Origin: Campylobacterales bacterium
GTDB taxonomy: Bacteria > Campylobacterota > Campylobacteria > Campylobacterales > QNZT01
Length of the DNA: 8,675 nucleotides
Assembly (NCBI GenBank): GCA_026985685.1
Contig: JALSQA010000336.1
Location: 1-8,675, forward strand
Direction: 5' to 3'
Of the stretch, positions 6,849-8,675 are shown piece after piece; the stretch's first letter is position 1, and each line of letters opens with the position of its first letter. The position numbers and the translations under genes were made by a program. Under the pieces are notes generated by a model. It ran no database searches. It saw nothing but the letters and a program-made list of their open reading frames with translations, and was not told the origin of the DNA.

Positions 6849-6890
6849 ATCCAAAAAGCCCCTTTAAAGTAAAGTGTTTTTTAACAAAAT

Positions 6891-6966
6891 GACCCGTTAG
6901 CTCAGCCGGTAGAGCATCTCCCTTTTAAGGAGGTGGCCGTTGGTTCGAATCCAACACGGGTCACCA
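6891..6966 (+). tRNA. tRNA-Lys (anticodon TTT)
   Basis: The acceptor arms GACCCGT and ACGGGTC pair fully, with discriminator A and encoded CCA. The D arm is GCTC...GAGC and the T arm is GTTGG-TTCGAAT-CCAAC. The anticodon loop CTTTTAA carries TTT, reading AAA/AAG. It has 76 bases and is the first of the four-gene cluster. Confidence 0.97.
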
Positions 6967-7021
6967 TTTCATTGTTTTTTATAAAAGTCAATGAGGTTTT
7001 TCAGAGTAATCTGATACATAT

Positions 7022-7097
7022 GACCCCATCGTCTAGTGGCCCAGGACCCCGCCCTTTCACGGCGGTAACAGGGGTTCAAATCCCCTTGGGGTCGCCA
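7022..7097 (+). tRNA. tRNA-Glu (anticodon TTC)
   Basis: The acceptor arms GACCCCA and TGGGGTC pair, with discriminator G and encoded CCA. The D arm is GTCT...GGAC and the T arm is AGGGG-TTCAAAT-CCCCT. The loop CTTTCAC carries TTC. The spacer from tRNA-Lys contains two short hairpins (CATTG/CAATG and TCAGA/TCTGA). Confidence 0.97.
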
Positions 7098-7101
7098 TTT
7101 T

Positions 7102-7133
7102 AAATTTGATTTGAGTCCTGGAAAATCAAATTT
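7102..7133 (+). repeat. Perfect 11-bp inverted repeat in the Glu-Val tRNA spacer
   Basis: AAATTTGATTT (7102-7112) and AAATCAAATTT (7123-7133) are exact complements around a 10-base loop. A second hairpin, CCTTTC/GAAAGG (7141-7158), follows and reaches into the first two bases of tRNA-Val. These probably guide processing of the precursor; no T-run makes them terminators. Confidence 0.6.
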
Positions 7134-7156
7134 GTTTCAACCTTTCGATTTTGAAA

Positions 7157-7232
7157 GGTCGCTTAGCTCAGTTGGTAGAGCGCCACCCTTACAAGGTGGA
7201 TGTCACAAGTTCGAGTCTTGTAGCGACCACCA
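7157..7232 (+). tRNA. tRNA-Val (anticodon TAC)
   Basis: GGTCGCT pairs with AGCGACC, with discriminator A and encoded CCA. The D arm is GCTC...GAGC and the T arm is ACAAG-TTCGAGT-CTTGT. The loop CTTACAA carries TAC. It has 76 bases. Confidence 0.97.
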
Positions 7233-7234
7233 TA

Positions 7235-7267
7235 ACTTTAAAGAGAGTGACGCTTTAAAGTCTTTTT
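7235..7267 (+). terminator. Terminator-like hairpin between tRNA-Val and tRNA-Asp
   Basis: ACTTTAAAG (7235-7243) and CTTTAAAGT (7253-7261) form a perfect 9-bp stem with a 9-base loop, followed by CTTTTTATTTT. The shape is that of an intrinsic terminator, though the stem is A/T-rich. Because tRNA-Asp follows with no visible strong promoter, it may be a partial terminator or a processing site. Confidence 0.45.
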
Positions 7268-7278
7268 ATTTTAAGTGT

Positions 7279-7355
7279 GCGGCGGTAGTTTAGTTGGTTA
7301 GAATGCTGGCCTGTCACGCCGGAGGTCGCGAGTTCGAGTCTCGTCCGCCGCGCCA
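7279..7355 (+). tRNA. tRNA-Asp (anticodon GTC)
   Basis: GCGGCGG pairs with CCGCCGC, with discriminator G and encoded CCA. The D arm is GTTT...GAAT (one G-T pair) and the T arm is GCGAG-TTCGAGT-CTCGT. The loop CTGTCAC carries GTC. It has 77 bases and is the last of the cluster. Confidence 0.97.
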
Positions 7356-7413
7356 CTTTAAAACTTCATTTTTTATACTTCAATTATACAAATTTTATCT
7401 ATAGTAAATTTAT

Positions 7414-7472
7414 TTAAGAATTTTTGATAATAGTTGTTTTAGTGGATATACTCCACTAAAACAGATTCTTAA
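7414..7472. terminator. Nested inverted repeat between the tRNA cluster and the lipoprotein gene
   Basis: The inner arms GTTTTAGTGGA (7436-7446) and TCCACTAAAAC (7452-7462) are exact complements around TATAC and extend by one T-A pair. Outer arms TTAAGAAT (7414-7421) and ATTCTTAA (7465-7472) enclose them, and the right arm covers the lipoprotein stop codon. It sits between convergent transcripts, as a bidirectional terminator would. It lacks a clean T-run on either side, although ATTCTTAATTTGTTTT follows on the plus strand. Confidence 0.55.
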
Positions 7473-8437
7473 TTTGTTTTAAAAAGTGATTGATACATTT
7501 GTTCTATCCCACCATAGTTATCATCTGCTTCTTGTAAAATTCTTTGGTGATTTCCCGAATATTTATGCATGATACTGATATATGACTGATCCATTATTGG
7601 TTTTTCAACACGTACAAAGATATTATTTGTTTTGTATGCACCTAAATATGTGATTTTATAAACAAGATTATCTGCGGTATCTTTAAGAACTAAAAGTGTA
7701 TCGCCATTATTTATTGTTGTTTTGTTTGGCATTTCGTAAGAACCGATTACTTCATAATTGCTGCCACCATAGTTAAAGTTATTGTTTTGATTGCTTAAAT
7801 TAAGTGTTGTTATCCCCTCATTTTGAAAATATATTGATGATGTGGCTTTTGATCCGCTTAGTTGGTATGATTGAAAAATATCTGATATTTGACTGCTGGT
7901 TGATGTATCATTTTGATTATCTTTGGAACTATCTTTTGTACCACCTCTAACGCATCTCTCACTCCATCCATAGTTATCTAGTTTATCAACATAGTAAAAT
8001 AAAGATTTTCCTTGAGAAAGATTATACATACGAATAATATCTTTACCTGTTGCAGAAATTGTAGTTTCATCTGCTGTCCAATAGATATAATTGTCATTGC
8101 TCCAAGAGAAATTTAATTTATCTTTTACTTCATTTAATTCTTCAAATTCTTTGATAGTTGGAAGTCTCCAATCATCAAAACCACCTAATGTAAGTTGTTG
8201 GCAATATGTTTTTATATCTTTATATTGTACTCGGTTTCCTTCTATTTTACCATCATCTTGCCATTGGAGGTTTTTATAACTATAAATACCATTTTGTGTA
8301 GTAGGTAAGCTATGCTGAGTATTTTGTTCAGAGTTGTTATTTGAATTATTTTTAGAAGTAGTAGTATCTACACTTCCACAGCCAACTAAAAAAACTGTTG
8401 TCAAAAGACAAGATAAAGTCATATTTATGAACTTCAT
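7469..8437 (-). CDS. Lipoprotein with DUF1566/Lcl_C domain
   Basis: This is a 322-residue envelope lipoprotein. Its signal peptide ends in the lipobox LVGC with C20 as the lipidated Cys. A low-complexity Ser/Asn/Thr linker (about 21-48) follows. Residues 50-166 match the DUF1566 (Lcl C-terminal) pattern: LQWQDD, then YCQQL, GGFDDWRLPTIKEFEEL (85-101), YIYWTADE (117-124) and a closing ERCVRGG (160-166). This fold, related to C-type-lectin-like domains, occurs in many surface proteins. A second Ser/Asp/Asn linker (about 167-190) leads to a C-terminal region (about 190-322) that looks beta-rich and that I do not recognise. AAGGAG stands 10 bases before the ATG. The ligand and role are unknown; surface adhesion or binding is only a guess. 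Confidence 0.85.
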   Translation of the reverse strand: MKFINMTLSCLLTTVFLVGCGSVDTTTSKNNSNNNSEQNTQHSLPTTQNGIYSYKNLQWQDDGKIEGNRVQYKDIKTYCQQLTLGGFDDWRLPTIKEFEELNEVKDKLNFSWSNDNYIYWTADETTISATGKDIIRMYNLSQGKSLFYYVDKLDNYGWSERCVRGGTKDSSKDNQNDTSTSSQISDIFQSYQLSGSKATSSIYFQNEGITTLNLSNQNNNFNYGGSNYEVIGSYEMPNKTTINNGDTLLVLKDTADNLVYKITYLGAYKTNNIFVRVEKPIMDQSYISIMHKYSGNHQRILQEADDNYGGIEQMYQSLFKTN

Positions 8438-8460
8438 AGTATATAAACTCCTTATGATAT

Positions 8461-8466
8461 TTTATA
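8461..8466 (-). promoter_or_regulatory. Candidate -10 for the lipoprotein gene
   Basis: TATAAA on the minus strand, within TTATAAAAT, lies 24 bases upstream of the ATG. A/T richness makes chance matches likely. Confidence 0.3.
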
Positions 8467-8479
8467 ATTCTAAATCGGC

Positions 8480-8675
8480 TTAAATCTTTTTGGAATTAAA
8501 TTTTTTGAGTTTTATAGTATTTTTTTCTAGTACTGGTTTGGGAAATAATTTATAATTATCTTGTAAGTCTAAAAAAACTTTTCCAATTCTAGCAAGTCTA
8601 ACTTTCCTTTAAAGATATAACTATTGGAAATGGAGACTTTAGTCCCATCTAATAGGGTCTAGCTGAAGTAAGACT
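8480..8675 (-). pseudogene. Possible broken 3' end of a minus-strand gene
   Basis: Two overlapping open stretches look like one protein tail split by a frameshift. From 8658 down to a TAG at 8569-8571 one frame reads TLLDGTKVSISNSY, then IFKGKLDLLELEKFF. At the run of seven A (8571-8577, T on the coding strand) the next frame takes over as FLDLQDNYKLFPKPVLEK and ends with TAA at 8480-8482. A TAG five codons from the window edge interrupts the first frame too. The L-D-G-T-K-x-x-I-S-x-S-Y stretch recalls the end of a LytTR-type DNA-binding domain, but the match is short. A sequencing error in the homopolymer, real decay, or chance A/T-rich open frames are all possible. Confidence 0.3.

Noticed and set aside
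7111..7293. Plus-strand open frame of 60 codons
   Set aside because: It runs across the Glu-Val spacer, tRNA-Val and the start of tRNA-Asp; the product is a translation of tRNA genes.
6891..7355. Integration (att) site at the tRNA cluster
   Set aside because: No integrase, no repeated copy of a tRNA 3' end and no foreign genes are seen downstream; the flanking lipoprotein gene does not look mobile.
1..8675. CRISPR array, toxin-antitoxin pair or defence island
   Set aside because: There are no regularly spaced direct repeats, and no gene resembles nucleases, toxins or known defence components.

Overview
The window reads as an AT-rich chromosomal segment of a free-living Campylobacterota (Epsilonproteobacteria) bacterium, of the Sulfurimonas/Sulfurovum/Arcobacter type. 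This is inferred from base composition, the look of the IleS, PII and CinA proteins, and promoters that mostly show only a TATAAT-like -10. I cannot name the genus. Most of the window is ordinary housekeeping DNA. I found no CRISPR array, insertion sequence, prophage or defence system.

Left part (1-1865, all minus strand): glnB (PII nitrogen signal protein) is followed downstream by a separately promoted pair of exported proteins. These are a YceI-like periplasmic protein and, 11 bp after it, a secreted protein built from five ~48-residue repeats. The repeat gene runs off the left edge of the window. A small membrane protein gene (1939-2241, plus) diverges from glnB and ends 4 bp inside the tail of the next operon.

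Centre (2238-5503, minus): ileS (isoleucyl-tRNA synthetase) heads a tightly coupled chain. A 37-codon single-pass membrane protein gene starts on a TAATG overlap with the ileS stop. A stand-alone HPt phosphotransfer protein then starts at a TTG directly abutting the microprotein stop. The ileS upstream region holds a GC-richer block with a strong hairpin that differs from its surroundings. cinA/pncC (NMN amidohydrolase with a degenerate N-terminal half) diverges from ileS.

Right part (6786-8675): a perfect TTGACA-17-TATAAT promoter, with its -35 inside the last codons of cinA, precedes four tRNA genes (Lys-TTT, Glu-TTC, Val-TAC, Asp-GTC). All four encode their CCA ends, and clear hairpins lie in the spacers. 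A nested inverted repeat separates the cluster from a convergent lipoprotein gene with a DUF1566/Lcl_C domain. The last ~200 bp look like the decayed or frameshifted 3' end of another minus-strand gene.

Functionally, the ileS and tRNA regions serve translation, PII reports nitrogen status, CinA/PncC salvages pyridine nucleotides, and the two flanks encode envelope proteins of unknown role. The least explained items are the repeat protein at the left edge, the 37-aa membrane protein between ileS and the HPt gene, the GC-richer block at about 5535-5606, and the broken coding remnant at the right edge.
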